From positions 1 to 57,472 of the forward strand of contig NZ_CALGNQ010000033.1 in the NCBI RefSeq assembly GCF_937958535.1: DNA of 57,472 bases, read 5' to 3'. Positions 1-9,210 of this stretch are shown one piece after another (positions within the stretch are counted from its first letter, which is position 1; every line of letters starts with the position of its first letter). The stretch comes from an uncultured Georgenia sp. (GTDB lineage Bacteria; Actinomycetota; Actinomycetes; Actinomycetales; Actinomycetaceae). The notes beneath the pieces were generated by a model, which saw only the letters and a program-made list of their open reading frames with translations, did no database searches and was not told where the DNA came from. The position numbers were made by a program, and so were the translations under genes.

Positions 1-1
1 G

Positions 2-1618
2 CGCGTGGCCCGGGTGCTCGCCGCCGGCCGGGAGGCGCACCGGCGGGGCGGGGGCGCCGCCGAGGTGCTGTGGGCCCTGTGGGACGCGGCCGGGCTCGCC
101 GAGCCGTGGCGGCAGCGGGCGCTGGCCGGCGGCCCCCAGGGGGAACGGGCCGACGCCGACCTCGACGCCCTCATGGCGCTCTTCCGCGCGGCGGAGCAGC
201 TCGACGAGCGGCAGACGGGCGCCGGCGCGGCCGGGTTCGTCGCCGAGCTCCTCGCCCAGGACATCGCCGCCGACACCCTGGCGGCGCAGGCGCAGCGCAC
301 CGAGAGCGTCGCCATCCTCACCCCCGCGGGCACCGGCGGGGGGCAGTGGGAGGTCGTCGTCCTCGCCGGGCTCCAGGAGGACGTGTGGCCCGACCTGCGG
401 CTGCGCGACACCCTGCTCGGGGCCGGTGAGCTCGCCGAGATCGCGGCGGGCCGGCGCGAGCCGGGGGCCGCGGTCCCCCGCGGCCAGGCCCGGCGCGCCG
501 TGCTCGACGACGAGCTGCGGATGCTCGCCGTGGCCGTCTCCCGCGCCACCCGACGGGTCGTGGCCACCGCCGTCCTCGACCTGGACGACCGCCCCTCCTC
601 CTTCCTCGAGCTGCTCGGCGGGGACGCCGAGCAGCACACCGTCGACCACGTCCCGCCGGCGCTCGACCTGCGCGGCCTGGTCGCCGAGCTGCGGGCCGCG
701 ATCGAGGAGGACGTCACGGCCGAGGGGCCCGGGCCCGCGGCACGCCGCGAGGCCGCCGCAGCGCTGCTCGCCCGCCTCGCCGCGGAGGAGGTGCCGGGCG
801 CGGACCCGGGCGAGTGGCACGGCCTGGCCGCCCCGAGCAGCACCGCACCGCTCGTCGCCCCCCAGGAGCCGGTGCGGGTCTCACCCTCCGCCGTCGAGAC
901 CGCCGACCGCTGCCCGCTGCGCTGGGCGCTGCAGACCGCCGGTGGCCGGCGCGAGGACTCCCTGGACCAGTCGCTGGGCAACCTCGTCCACGAGATCGCC
1001 GCCGCCCACCCGCACGGCACCCTCGAGGAGCTGCGCGCCGCGCTCGACGCCCGCTGGGCCTCCCTCGGCCTGGGTGACGGCTGGGTGGGACGCCGGCAGC
1101 GCGCCGAGGCCGAGCGTATGGTCGAGCGGCTCGCCCACTACCTCGCCGGCGTCCCCGGCGAGGTCGAGGTCGAGCGCTCCTTCCAGGCCGACGTCGGCCG
1201 CGCCCGCCTCGTCGGGCGCATCGACCGGGTCGAGCGGCTCATCGACGACGGCGAGGAGCGCGTGCGCGTCGTCGACCTCAAGACCTCGAAGAACCCGGTG
1301 AGCGAGGAGGAGGCCCGCACCAACGCCCAGCTGGCCACCTACCAGGTGGCCGTCGAGGCCGGCGGGCTCGACGGCCCGGCCACCCCGGCCGGCGCGCGCC
1401 TGGTCTACCTCGGCACGGGCAGCACCGGCCCCACCACCCGGCAGCAGGTGCCCCCGCGCGAGGCGCAGGACCCGCAGTGGGCCCACGACCTCGTCGCCCG
1501 CGTCGCCGAGACCATGGCCGGTGCGCACTTCGAGGCGCGGCTCAACCCCGGCTGCGACCACTGCCCGGTGCGCCGCAGCTGCCCGCTCCAGGACGAAGGA
1601 CGGCGGGTGACCCAGTGA
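2..1618 (+). CDS. adnA: AdnA-like helicase-nuclease subunit, 3' part
   Basis: This is the C-terminal 538 residues of a UvrD/AddB-like DNA repair protein; the 5' part lies beyond the left edge. The start of the fragment still belongs to the helicase-like region. The C-terminal part is a PD-(D/E)XK nuclease: GRIDRVE, then VVDLKTSK, then a QLATYQ motif. Four cysteines (codons at 911, 1553, 1562, 1580; pattern C...CX2CX5C) match the Fe-S-bound nuclease domains of the AddB/Cas4 type. The stop overlaps the next gene's GTG by 4 bases, so the two are translationally coupled. In mycobacteria the AdnA-AdnB heterodimer resects double-strand breaks. Assignment to AdnA rather than another AddB-like protein rests on the order adnA-adnB and on the domain pattern. 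Confidence 0.85.
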   Translation, partial: RVARVLAAGREAHRRGGGAAEVLWALWDAAGLAEPWRQRALAGGPQGERADADLDALMALFRAAEQLDERQTGAGAAGFVAELLAQDIAADTLAAQAQRTESVAILTPAGTGGGQWEVVVLAGLQEDVWPDLRLRDTLLGAGELAEIAAGRREPGAAVPRGQARRAVLDDELRMLAVAVSRATRRVVATAVLDLDDRPSSFLELLGGDAEQHTVDHVPPALDLRGLVAELRAAIEEDVTAEGPGPAARREAAAALLARLAAEEVPGADPGEWHGLAAPSSTAPLVAPQEPVRVSPSAVETADRCPLRWALQTAGGRREDSLDQSLGNLVHEIAAAHPHGTLEELRAALDARWASLGLGDGWVGRRQRAEAERMVERLAHYLAGVPGEVEVERSFQADVGRARLVGRIDRVERLIDDGEERVRVVDLKTSKNPVSEEEARTNAQLATYQVAVEAGGLDGPATPAGARLVYLGTGSTGPTTRQQVPPREAQDPQWAHDLVARVAETMAGAHFEARLNPGCDHCPVRRSCPLQDEGRRVTQ

Positions 1619-4600
1619 GCGAGCTCCTCACCCCCACCACCCGGTACAGCCCCGCGGACATCGCCCGGGCACTGGGCCAGCACGTCCCCACCCCCGAGCA
1701 GCAGGCCGTCATCGAGGCCCCGCTGGCACCCCAGCTCGTCGTCGCCGGCGCCGGGTCGGGCAAGACCGAGACGATGTCGGCGCGCGTCGTCCACCTCGTC
1801 GCCAACGGGCAGGTGCGCGCCGACGAGGTGCTCGGCCTCACCTTCACCCGCAAGGCCGCCGCCGAGCTCTCCGACCGGGTCCGGCTGCGGCTGCGCCAGC
1901 TGCGCCGCGCCGGCCTGCTCGAGGACGCCGAGTCCCGGATGGACGTCGACCGGCCCACCATCGCCACCTACAACTCCTTCGCCGCCGACATCGCCAAGGA
2001 GCACGCGCTGCGGGTGGGGATGGACCCCGACGCCCGGCTCGTCACCGAGGCCGGGGCGTGGCAGCTGGCCGACCGGGTCGTCCAGGGCTGGCACGGCGCG
2101 CTCGACGTCGACGCCTCGCCCGCGTCGGTCACCGAGGCGGTGCTCTCCCTGTCCGGTGCGCTCGCCGAGCACCTCCTCACCACCGAGGACGCCCGCGAAC
2201 AGCTCGCCCGGCTCGCCGACTCGCTCACCGACGCCGCTCCGGCCGGGCGTGCCAAGGCCCCCTACGCCGACACCCGCAAGGTCGTCGCCTCGCTGCGCGA
2301 ACGGCTCGCCCTGCTCGACCTCGTCGACGCCTACGCCCGCGCCAAGCGCGACGAGGGCGTCATGGACTTCGCCGACCAGGTGGCCATGGCCGCCCGGATC
2401 GCCGAGACCGTCCCCGCCGTCGGGCAGGCGCTGCGCGAGCAGTACCCCCTCGTCCTCCTCGACGAGTACCAGGACACCTCCGTGGCCCAGCTCCGGCTGC
2501 TCTCCGCGATCTTCGGCAACGGCCACGCCGTCACCGCCGTCGGGGACCCGAACCAGGCGATCTACGGCTGGCGGGGCGCGGCCGCGGCCGCCCTGGCCGA
2601 GTTCCCCACCCACTTCCCGAGCCTCGGCCGCGCCGGCCAGGAGCACACCCCCACCCGCTACCTGCGCACCTCGTGGCGCAACGACTCCGCCGTGCTCGCC
2701 GTCGCCAACCGCATCTCCGGTCCGCTGCGCCGCACGGACGACACCACCCCCGCCCCGGTCGAGGTCCCCGAGCTCGTGGCCCGGCCCGGCGCGGAGGAGG
2801 GCCGGGTGCTGGCCGGCTACGCCGCCTCCGTGGAGGAGGAGGTCGCCGCCGTCGCCGACTTCCTCGCCGAGCGGTGGAGCCCGGACCGCACCGCCGCGGT
2901 GCTGTGCCGCACCCGCTCCCAGTTCGGGCCGGTGGTCGAGGCGCTGCGCGAGCGCGGCGTCCCGGTCGAGGTGCTCGGGCTGGGCGGGCTGCTCGCCGCA
3001 CCCGAGGTCGTCGACGTGCGGGCCGCGCTCGAGGCCGCGCACGACGCCTCCCGCGGCGACTCCGTCATGCGGCTGCTCACCGGGGCCGGGATCGGTGCCG
3101 CCGACCTCCACGTGCTGGGCGCGTGGGCGCGCGAGCTGGCGGGGGACAGCCGCGCCGACGCCAGCCTCGTCGAGGCCGTCGACACCCCGCCCCCCGCGGG
3201 ATGGCGCGCCCCGTCCGGGCCCGCGCTGACCGCCGACGGGCGCCGCCGGGTGGAGCGGCTGGGCGACCTGCTGCGCCAGGTCCGCTCGCTGAGCTACCTG
3301 TCGCTGCCCGAGGTGGTGTCCCACACCATCACCCTGCTCGGCCTGGACATCGAGGTGGCGGCCCGTGCCGGCCGCGTCGCCGCGCACGCCCGGGCCAACC
3401 TCGACGCCTTCGTCGACGTCGCGGCCTCCTTCGCCGCCGACACCGGCGGAGCCGGGCTGGGCACCTTCCTCGGCTGGCTCGACGCCGCCGACGAGCGGGA
3501 GCGCGGCCTGGAGCCCGTCGACGCCGACCCGCAGCCCGGGGCGGTGCAGGTGCTCACCGTCCACGCCGCCAAGGGGCTGGAGTGGGACGTCGTCGCCGTC
3601 CCGGGCCTCGTCGAGTCCCAGTTCCCGAGCTACCAGGGCAGACCCACCGCCGACGGCGCCGTCTCCACCTCCGGCTGGCTCACCGACCGCACCGCGCTGC
3701 CCTACCCGCTGCGCGGCGACGCCGCGAGCCTGCCCGCCCTCGACCTGCCCCCGGCCCCCACCCACGCCGACGTGCGCGAGGCGCTCACTGCGCTGCGCCG
3801 CGACAGCGGCCGGCACACCGTCGCCGAGGAGCGCCGGCTCGCCTACGTCGCGGTCACCCGGGCCCGGCACACCCTGCTCCTCACCGGGTCCTGGTTCCGC
3901 ACCGGCAAGAGACCGCTGCCCCCCTCACGCTTCCTCGCCGAGCCGCGGGACGCCGGGCTCGTGGAGAAGGCCCCGCTCGGCTGGACGCCCGAACCCGCCG
4001 CCGACGCCGTCAACCCCAGCCTGGAGCGCGTCGTGTCCGCGACGTGGCCGCTCGACCCGCTGGGGGAGCGGCGCCACCGGCTGGAGGCGGCTGCGGTGGC
4101 CGTCCGCACCGCCGGTCCGCTGCCGCCGCCGGAGGAGTCCCCGCCGGACGTGCGCCGCTGGCTGCGCGACGCCGACCTCCTCCTGCGCGAGCGGGCCGAG
4201 CAGCGCGGTGCGTCGCTGGAGGTCTCGCTGGGCCGCCACCTGTCGGCCTCCCGGGTCGTCGACCTCGCCCACGACCCCCGCGGCTTCGCCCTCGACCGGC
4301 GCCGCCCCATGCCGCAGGCCCCCAGCGACCGGGCGACCCTGGGCACCCTGTTCCACGCCTGGGTCGAGGAGTACTTCGGCGCCCCGAGCCTGCTCGACGT
4401 CGACGGTGCCGAGGACCTGCTCGGCGACGACGAGCCGGCGGCGTGGGGCGGCGGTGCACCGCCCGAGCTGGCCGCGCTCAAGCGCACCTTCACCGCCTCG
4501 CGGTGGGCGGCCCGCACCCCGGTGGCCGTGGAGGTGGACCTCGAGACCGCGGTCGCCGGCACAGTGGTCCGCTGCCGCGTCGACGCCGTCTTCGACGACG

Positions 4601-4848
4601 AGCAGGGGGTCCACGTCGTCGACTGGAAGACCGGCGCACCGCCCCGCGACGCCGCCACCCTCGCCGCCCGCGAGCTCCAGCTCGCCCTCTACCGCCTGGC
4701 CTGGTCCCGCCGCACCGGCCGGCCGCTGGAGGAGGTCGGGGCCGCGTTCTACTACGTCGCCGCCGACCGCACCGTCGAGGCCGGCCGGCTCACCGAGGAG
4801 GAGATCGAGCAGCGGCTCACGGCCGCGCTCCGCGAGGTGTCCGGCTGA
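1615..4848 (+). CDS. adnB: AdnB-like ATP-dependent helicase-nuclease
   Basis: A 1077-residue UvrD/Rep superfamily I helicase fused to a C-terminal nuclease. Walker A is GAGSGKT at residues 45-51, followed by the FTRKAAAEL motif. Walker B is LLDEYQDTS near residue 282, then GDPNQAIYGWRG. The late helicase motif VLTVHAAKGLEWD is near 650 and VAVTRARHTLLL near 750. The C-terminal PD-(D/E)XK domain shows RVDAVFDDE, VVDWKTG and the QLALYRLAW motif (about 985-1030). I chose the GTG at 1615 because it overlaps the upstream stop (GTGA); longer in-frame extension would run through adnA. With AdnA it would form the motor-nuclease for double-strand break end resection. Confidence 0.9.
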   Translation: MSELLTPTTRYSPADIARALGQHVPTPEQQAVIEAPLAPQLVVAGAGSGKTETMSARVVHLVANGQVRADEVLGLTFTRKAAAELSDRVRLRLRQLRRAGLLEDAESRMDVDRPTIATYNSFAADIAKEHALRVGMDPDARLVTEAGAWQLADRVVQGWHGALDVDASPASVTEAVLSLSGALAEHLLTTEDAREQLARLADSLTDAAPAGRAKAPYADTRKVVASLRERLALLDLVDAYARAKRDEGVMDFADQVAMAARIAETVPAVGQALREQYPLVLLDEYQDTSVAQLRLLSAIFGNGHAVTAVGDPNQAIYGWRGAAAAALAEFPTHFPSLGRAGQEHTPTRYLRTSWRNDSAVLAVANRISGPLRRTDDTTPAPVEVPELVARPGAEEGRVLAGYAASVEEEVAAVADFLAERWSPDRTAAVLCRTRSQFGPVVEALRERGVPVEVLGLGGLLAAPEVVDVRAALEAAHDASRGDSVMRLLTGAGIGAADLHVLGAWARELAGDSRADASLVEAVDTPPPAGWRAPSGPALTADGRRRVERLGDLLRQVRSLSYLSLPEVVSHTITLLGLDIEVAARAGRVAAHARANLDAFVDVAASFAADTGGAGLGTFLGWLDAADERERGLEPVDADPQPGAVQVLTVHAAKGLEWDVVAVPGLVESQFPSYQGRPTADGAVSTSGWLTDRTALPYPLRGDAASLPALDLPPAPTHADVREALTALRRDSGRHTVAEERRLAYVAVTRARHTLLLTGSWFRTGKRPLPPSRFLAEPRDAGLVEKAPLGWTPEPAADAVNPSLERVVSATWPLDPLGERRHRLEAAAVAVRTAGPLPPPEESPPDVRRWLRDADLLLRERAEQRGASLEVSLGRHLSASRVVDLAHDPRGFALDRRRPMPQAPSDRATLGTLFHAWVEEYFGAPSLLDVDGAEDLLGDDEPAAWGGGAPPELAALKRTFTASRWAARTPVAVEVDLETAVAGTVVRCRVDAVFDDEQGVHVVDWKTGAPPRDAATLAARELQLALYRLAWSRRTGRPLEEVGAAFYYVAADRTVEAGRLTEEEIEQRLTAALREVSG

Positions 4849-4891
4849 GACGCCTGCGCCCCACGCCGCCCCGGTGCGGCACCATGACGGG

Positions 4892-6103
4892 GTGACGAGC
4901 CTCGCCCGGACACCCGGCCCCAGTGCGCGGTTCGTCCTGCTCGTCGGCGCCATGGCCGCGCTGCCGGCGGTGACCACCGACATGTACCTGCCCTCCCTGC
5001 CGGTGGTGGTCTCCGAGCTCGACACCTCACCGGCGCTCGTCCAGGCGACCATCACCGGCGTGCTCGTCGGCGGCGCCGTCGGCCAGCTGCTCGTCGGGCC
5101 GCTGTCCGACCGCTTCGGGCGCCGCCGGCCGGTCCTCGTCGGGGTGGCGCTCCACGTCCTCGCCTCGCTGCTGTGCGTCGTCGCCGCCGGGATCGTGCCG
5201 CTGCTCGCCCTGCGCGTCGTCCAGGGGATCGGCAACGCCGCCGCGACGACCACCGCCATGGCGGTCATCCGGGACCGGTACAGCGGGGCCACCGCCTCGG
5301 CGATCCTCTCCCGGCTCATGCTCGTCATCGGCCTGGCCCCGCTGCTCGCCCCGCTGGCGGGCAGCCTGGTCGCCGACCTCGCGGGGTGGCGTGCGGTCTT
5401 CGGCGTCCTCGCCGCCCTCGGCGCCGGGCTCGCCGCCGTCGTGTGGCGCTTCCTGCCCGAGACCCTCCCCCCGGCCCGCCGCCGCACCGACGGGCCGGCC
5501 GGGGTCCTCGGCGGCTACGGAGTGCTGGTGCGCGACCGGCAGTTCCTCGCGCTCGCCGTCCTACCCGGCCTCGGGCTCGGGGCGCTCATGTGCTACGTCG
5601 CCGGCTCCCCGTTCGTCTTCCAGGAGCAGTACGGCCTGAGCGAGGCACAGTTCGCGCTCCTCTTCGCCGTCAACGGCATCGGTCTCGTGCTCGGGTCGCA
5701 GGTCAACGCCTCCCTGGTGCGCCGCTTCGCGCCGCTGCAGCTCATGCGGGTCGGTGTGCCCGTCGCGCTCGGCCTCGCCCTCCTCCTCCTGCTCGTGGCG
5801 GCGCGCGACCTCGGCGGCCTCGTCGGCCTGACCGTGCCGCTGTGGCTGCTCATCACCGTCAACGCCGTGCTCCCGCCCAACGCCAGCGCGCTGGCCCTGA
5901 GCCGCCACGGGGAACGGGCCGGTGCGGCAGCCGCCGTCATCGGGGCGTTGCAGGCCGGGATCGCCGGTGCGGTCAGCCCGCTCGTCGGGCTGCTCGGCGA
6001 GGACGGTGTCGCCATGGCTACGGTGATCCTCGGGGTCATGGCCGTGGCACTGCTCGTCCTGGCCACCGGCACCCCCGCCTACCGACGGAAGGAGAGCCCA
6101 TGA
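4892..6103 (+). CDS. MFS drug exporter, Bcr/CflA type
   Basis: A 403-residue 12-helix major facilitator. The first helix ends in DMYLPSLP, the signature of the Bcr/CflA subfamily of drug:H+ antiporters, and is followed by the loop motif GPLSDRFGRRRP, the canonical MFS A-motif. The start is taken as GTG 4892, which leaves a short cytoplasmic N-terminus; the next in-frame ATG (4952) would cut into helix 1. CACCAT at 4880-4885 lies 6 bases before the GTG and could serve as a -10 box for a leaderless message. The stop overlaps the start of the next small gene (ATGA). Substrate cannot be predicted. Confidence 0.85.
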   Translation: MTSLARTPGPSARFVLLVGAMAALPAVTTDMYLPSLPVVVSELDTSPALVQATITGVLVGGAVGQLLVGPLSDRFGRRRPVLVGVALHVLASLLCVVAAGIVPLLALRVVQGIGNAAATTTAMAVIRDRYSGATASAILSRLMLVIGLAPLLAPLAGSLVADLAGWRAVFGVLAALGAGLAAVVWRFLPETLPPARRRTDGPAGVLGGYGVLVRDRQFLALAVLPGLGLGALMCYVAGSPFVFQEQYGLSEAQFALLFAVNGIGLVLGSQVNASLVRRFAPLQLMRVGVPVALGLALLLLLVAARDLGGLVGLTVPLWLLITVNAVLPPNASALALSRHGERAGAAAAVIGALQAGIAGAVSPLVGLLGEDGVAMATVILGVMAVALLVLATGTPAYRRKESP

Positions 6104-6237
6104 GGGACGACCTGCCTCCCGAGCTCCGCGACGACGGCATCGGCCACCGGCGGGTGCAGCCGCTGTGGTGGCGGGTGACCTCCGCCGTCATCGCCCTGCT
6201 CCTCATCGGGATGCTCGTCGTGGCCTACACGCTGTGA
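6100..6237 (+). CDS. 45-residue single-helix membrane protein
   Basis: A short ORF beginning at ATG 6100, preceded by GGAAGGAGAG at ribosome-binding distance and overlapping the MFS stop by 4 bases. The protein has a charged, Pro-containing N-terminus (MRDDLPPELRDD), a WWR motif, and one hydrophobic helix (about residues 26-44) running to the C-terminus. The good RBS and start/stop coupling support real translation. It may be a small accessory subunit of the exporter, as seen for some efflux pumps, but that is inference; I do not recognise a family. Confidence 0.65.
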   Translation: MRDDLPPELRDDGIGHRRVQPLWWRVTSAVIALLLIGMLVVAYTL

Positions 6238-6286
6238 CGCTCCCGACGCCCGCCCGCCCCGGGGGCCGGGCGGCGCGGTCATCGCG

Positions 6287-6292
6287 TAGCCT
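6287..6292 (+). promoter_or_regulatory. -10 box of a probable leaderless prfB promoter
   Basis: TAGCCT ends 8 bases before the GTG start at 6301, the spacing expected when transcription starts at the initiation codon. No Shine-Dalgarno sequence is visible between the box and the start. Confidence 0.5.
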
Positions 6293-6300
6293 GGGTTACC

Positions 6301-7419
6301 GTGGCAATCGACTTCCCGACCGAGATCCAGAACCTGCGCAACACCTACCGGTCCATCAGCGCGGTGACGGACCCCGACGCGCTGCGGGCGCAGATCGCCG
6401 AGCTGTCGGAGCAGGCGGCCGCTCCCGACCTGTGGGACGACCAGGACCGGGCGCAGGAGGTCACGAGTCGGCTTTCCCACGCGCAGGCCGAGCTGGCCCG
6501 CGTGGAGAGGATGGGCGAGCGGATCGACGACCTCGAGGCCCTCGTCGAGCTCGGTGAGGAGGAGGAGGGCGCCGACGCCGACGCCTTCCTCGAGGACGCC
6601 GCCACCGAGCTGGCGAAGATCCGCAAGGACCTCGCCGACCTCGAGGTGCGCACCCTGCTGTCGGGTGAGTACGACCAGCGCGAGGCGGTGGTGACGATCC
6701 GTGCCGGGGCGGGCGGTGTGGACGCCGCCGACTTCGCCGAGATGCTCATGCGGATGTACCTGCGCTGGGCCGAGCGGCACGGCTACCCCACCAAGGTGCT
6801 CGACACGTCCTACGCCGAGGAGGCCGGGCTGAAGAGCGTGACCTTCGAGGTCAAGGCGCCCTACGCCTACGGCACCCTCGCCGCGGAGGCCGGCACCCAC
6901 CGCCTCGTGCGGATCTCGCCCTTCGACAACCAGGGCCGGCGGCAGACCTCGTTCGCCGCGGTCGAGGTGGTGCCGCTCATCGAGCAGACCGACCACATCG
7001 AGATCCCGGAGAACGAGATCAAGGTCGACGTCTTCCGCTCCTCCGGCCCCGGTGGGCAGAGCGTCAACACGACCGACTCCGCGGTGCGGATGACCCACCT
7101 GCCGACCGGCATCGTCGTGTCGATGCAGAACGAGAAGTCCCAGATCCAGAACCGGGCGGCGGCGCTGCGCGTGCTCCAGTCCCGTCTCCTCCTGCTGCGC
7201 AAGGAGGAGGAGAACGCGAAGAAGAAGGAGCTCGCCGGCGACGTCAAGGCCTCGTGGGGCGACCAGATGCGCTCCTACGTCCTCCAGCCCTACCAGATGG
7301 TCAAGGACCTGCGCACCGAGTACGAGGAGGGCAACCCGAGCGCCGTGTTCGACGGCGAGATCGACGGCTTCATCGAGGCCGGGATCCGCTGGCGCAAGCA
7401 GCACGAGCTCGACGGCTGA
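6301..7419 (+). CDS. prfB: Peptide chain release factor 2
   Basis: 372 residues, typical of RF2. It recognises UGA and UAA stop codons and triggers peptide release on the ribosome. The catalytic GGQ motif lies in SSGPGGQSVNTTDSAVR (around residue 250) and the family signature AGTHRLVRISPFDNQGRRQTS precedes it in part as RLVRISPFD. The N-terminal coiled-coil domain (residues 1-110) is complete. The reading frame is continuous from GTG 6301, so there is no programmed +1 frameshift of the E. coli kind. It precedes ftsE-ftsX, the usual actinobacterial order. Confidence 0.97.
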   Translation: MAIDFPTEIQNLRNTYRSISAVTDPDALRAQIAELSEQAAAPDLWDDQDRAQEVTSRLSHAQAELARVERMGERIDDLEALVELGEEEEGADADAFLEDAATELAKIRKDLADLEVRTLLSGEYDQREAVVTIRAGAGGVDAADFAEMLMRMYLRWAERHGYPTKVLDTSYAEEAGLKSVTFEVKAPYAYGTLAAEAGTHRLVRISPFDNQGRRQTSFAAVEVVPLIEQTDHIEIPENEIKVDVFRSSGPGGQSVNTTDSAVRMTHLPTGIVVSMQNEKSQIQNRAAALRVLQSRLLLLRKEEENAKKKELAGDVKASWGDQMRSYVLQPYQMVKDLRTEYEEGNPSAVFDGEIDGFIEAGIRWRKQHELDG

Positions 7420-7537
7420 GTCCGCCTCCGGCCTTGGCCCCGGCTCGGCCGGGCGCGGTCCCGGACCGGTGCTGCACGGCACGTCACGCGCGTCGCGCCG
7501 TCGGCGTGTCGCCACGGGCAGCGGGGAGCCGCGTGCC

Positions 7538-7543
7538 TACTCT
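7538..7543 (+). promoter_or_regulatory. Possible -10 box for ftsE-ftsX
   Basis: TACTCT about 50 bases before the ftsE ATG in the 176-base prfB-ftsE gap. No convincing -35 box is visible, so this is a weak call. Confidence 0.35.
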
Positions 7544-7595
7544 CGACCGAGGGCCAGAGTTCCATCCTTCCCCACTTCCGAGACTGGCCGCAGAC

Positions 7596-8285
7596 ATGAT
7601 CCGATTCGACAACGTCTCCAAGGTCTACGCCCGAGGCGCCCGGCCTGCGCTGGACCAGGTGACCCTGGAGATCGAGCGCGGTGAGTTCGTCTTCCTCGTG
7701 GGGCAGTCCGGCTCCGGGAAGTCGACCTTCCTGCGCCTCGTGCTGCGCGAGGAGCGCGCGACCTCCGGCCAGGTCTTCGCGCTGGGCCGCGACCTCGCCA
7801 AGGTCTCCCAGTGGCGCGTGCCCCACCTGCGCCGGCAGATCGGCATGGTCTTCCAGGACTTCCGGCTGCTGCCGGACAAGACGGTCTTCGACAACGTCGC
7901 GATCGCCCTGCAGGTCATCGGCAGACCGCGCCACCACGTGCTGACCACCGTGCCCGAGGTGCTCGAGATGGTCGGCCTGGAGGGCAAGGAGCGGCGCATG
8001 CCCCACGAGCTGTCCGGCGGTGAGCAGCAGCGGGTGGCGATCGCCCGCGCCTTCGTCAACCGGCCGGCGATCCTCCTCGCCGACGAGCCCACCGGCAACC
8101 TCGACCCGACGACGTCGATCGGGATCATGCGCGTCCTGGACCGGATCAACCGGACCGGGACCACCGTCGTCATGGCCACCCACGACGACGAGATCGTCGA
8201 CCAGATGCGCAAGCGGGTCATCGAGCTCGACGACGGCCGGACCGTGCGCGACCAGTCGCGCGGCGTCTACGGCGCGGCACGGTAG
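7596..8285 (+). CDS. ftsE: Cell-division ATPase FtsE
   Basis: A 229-residue ABC ATPase. Walker A is GQSGSGKST (residues 36-44), the signature is LSGGEQQR, Walker B is ILLADEPTGNLD, and the H-loop is MATHDDE. FtsE drives FtsX conformational changes that switch on extracellular peptidoglycan hydrolases at the septum. ATG 7596 gives the standard FtsE N-terminus (MIRFDNVSK). It is followed after 9 bases by ftsX and then by a coiled-coil M23 hydrolase, the classic FtsEX-hydrolase arrangement. Confidence 0.96.
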   Translation: MIRFDNVSKVYARGARPALDQVTLEIERGEFVFLVGQSGSGKSTFLRLVLREERATSGQVFALGRDLAKVSQWRVPHLRRQIGMVFQDFRLLPDKTVFDNVAIALQVIGRPRHHVLTTVPEVLEMVGLEGKERRMPHELSGGEQQRVAIARAFVNRPAILLADEPTGNLDPTTSIGIMRVLDRINRTGTTVVMATHDDEIVDQMRKRVIELDDGRTVRDQSRGVYGAAR

Positions 8286-8294
8286 GGGGCTGTC

Positions 8295-9209
8295 ATGCGA
8301 CTGCGGTTCGTCCTGTCCCAGTTGGCGTCGGGCCTCCGGCGCAACGTGTCGATGACCGTCTCGGTCGTCCTCGTCACCTTCATCTCCCTCGTCTTCGTCG
8401 GGGCTGCCCTCCTGCTCCAGATGCAGATCGACAACATGAAGGACGACTGGTACGACCGGGTCGAGGTCTCGGTGTTCATGTGCCCGGCGGACTCGGCCGT
8501 CCCCACCTGCGCGGCCGGGGAGGCGACCGACGAGCAGCTCGCCGCGATCGAGGACCTGCTGGCCTCCGACGGCCTGGCCCCCTACGTCGACGAGGTCTAC
8601 TTCGAGACCAAGGAGGAGGCCTACGAGGCCTTTCAGGAGCAGATGCCGGACTCGGTGTGGACCCAGTCCCTCACTCCGGACCAGATGCAGGTCTCCTTCC
8701 GCATCAAGCTCGTCGACCCCGAGCAGTACCAGGTGGTGGCCGACGAGCTCAGCGGCCGGCCGGGCGTGGAGGAGGTCGTGGACCAGCGGGCGCTGCTGGA
8801 GCCGCTCTTCCTCATCCTCGACCGGGCCACCCTGCTGGCCGTCGCGCTGGGCGGGGTGATGACCGTGGCGGCCGTCCTCCTCATCACCACGACGATCCGG
8901 CTCTCGGCGATGAGCCGGCGGCGGGAGACCTCGATCATGCGCCTGGTCGGCGCGTCCAACCTCTTCATCCAGCTGCCGTTCATGCTCGAGGGAGCGCTCG
9001 CCGCACTCGCCGGTGCGGCGCTCGCCGTCGGCGGGCTGTGGCTGGCTGCGCGCTACCTCGTCGAGGGGTGGCTCGCACAGGAGTTCCAGTGGGTGCAGTT
9101 CGTCGACACGGGCGACGTCCTGGTCATCGCCCCGCTCCTCGTGCTCGCCGCTATCCTCCTCGCCGGGATCAGCTCCATCGTGTCCCTGAGCCGTTACACA
9201 AGGGTGTGA
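8295..9209 (+). CDS. ftsX: Cell-division protein FtsX
   Basis: 304 residues with the FtsX layout: a short cytoplasmic tail, TM1 (about 20-43), a large extracellular domain (about 44-175), then three helices (about 178-205, 228-255, 270-298). The extracellular domain has a two-cysteine segment FMCPADSAVPTCAAGE that could be a disulfide outside the membrane. MSRRRETSIMRLVGAS in the intracellular loop is the FtsX/MacB family signature contacting the ATPase. The stop is one base before the start of the M23 gene, so all three genes probably form one transcript. Confidence 0.95.
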   Translation: MRLRFVLSQLASGLRRNVSMTVSVVLVTFISLVFVGAALLLQMQIDNMKDDWYDRVEVSVFMCPADSAVPTCAAGEATDEQLAAIEDLLASDGLAPYVDEVYFETKEEAYEAFQEQMPDSVWTQSLTPDQMQVSFRIKLVDPEQYQVVADELSGRPGVEEVVDQRALLEPLFLILDRATLLAVALGGVMTVAAVLLITTTIRLSAMSRRRETSIMRLVGASNLFIQLPFMLEGALAALAGAALAVGGLWLAARYLVEGWLAQEFQWVQFVDTGDVLVIAPLLVLAAILLAGISSIVSLSRYTRV

Positions 9210-9210
9210 G

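Noticed and set aside
1405..3870. Very long minus-strand ORF (821 codons) antisense to adnB
   Set aside because: Low-complexity Gly/Val/Arg composition typical of a GC-rich shadow frame; the plus strand has unmistakable helicase and nuclease motifs.
6301..6400. Programmed frameshift in prfB
   Set aside because: The frame is open from GTG 6301 through the N-terminal domain; no in-frame UGA with slippery CUU is present.
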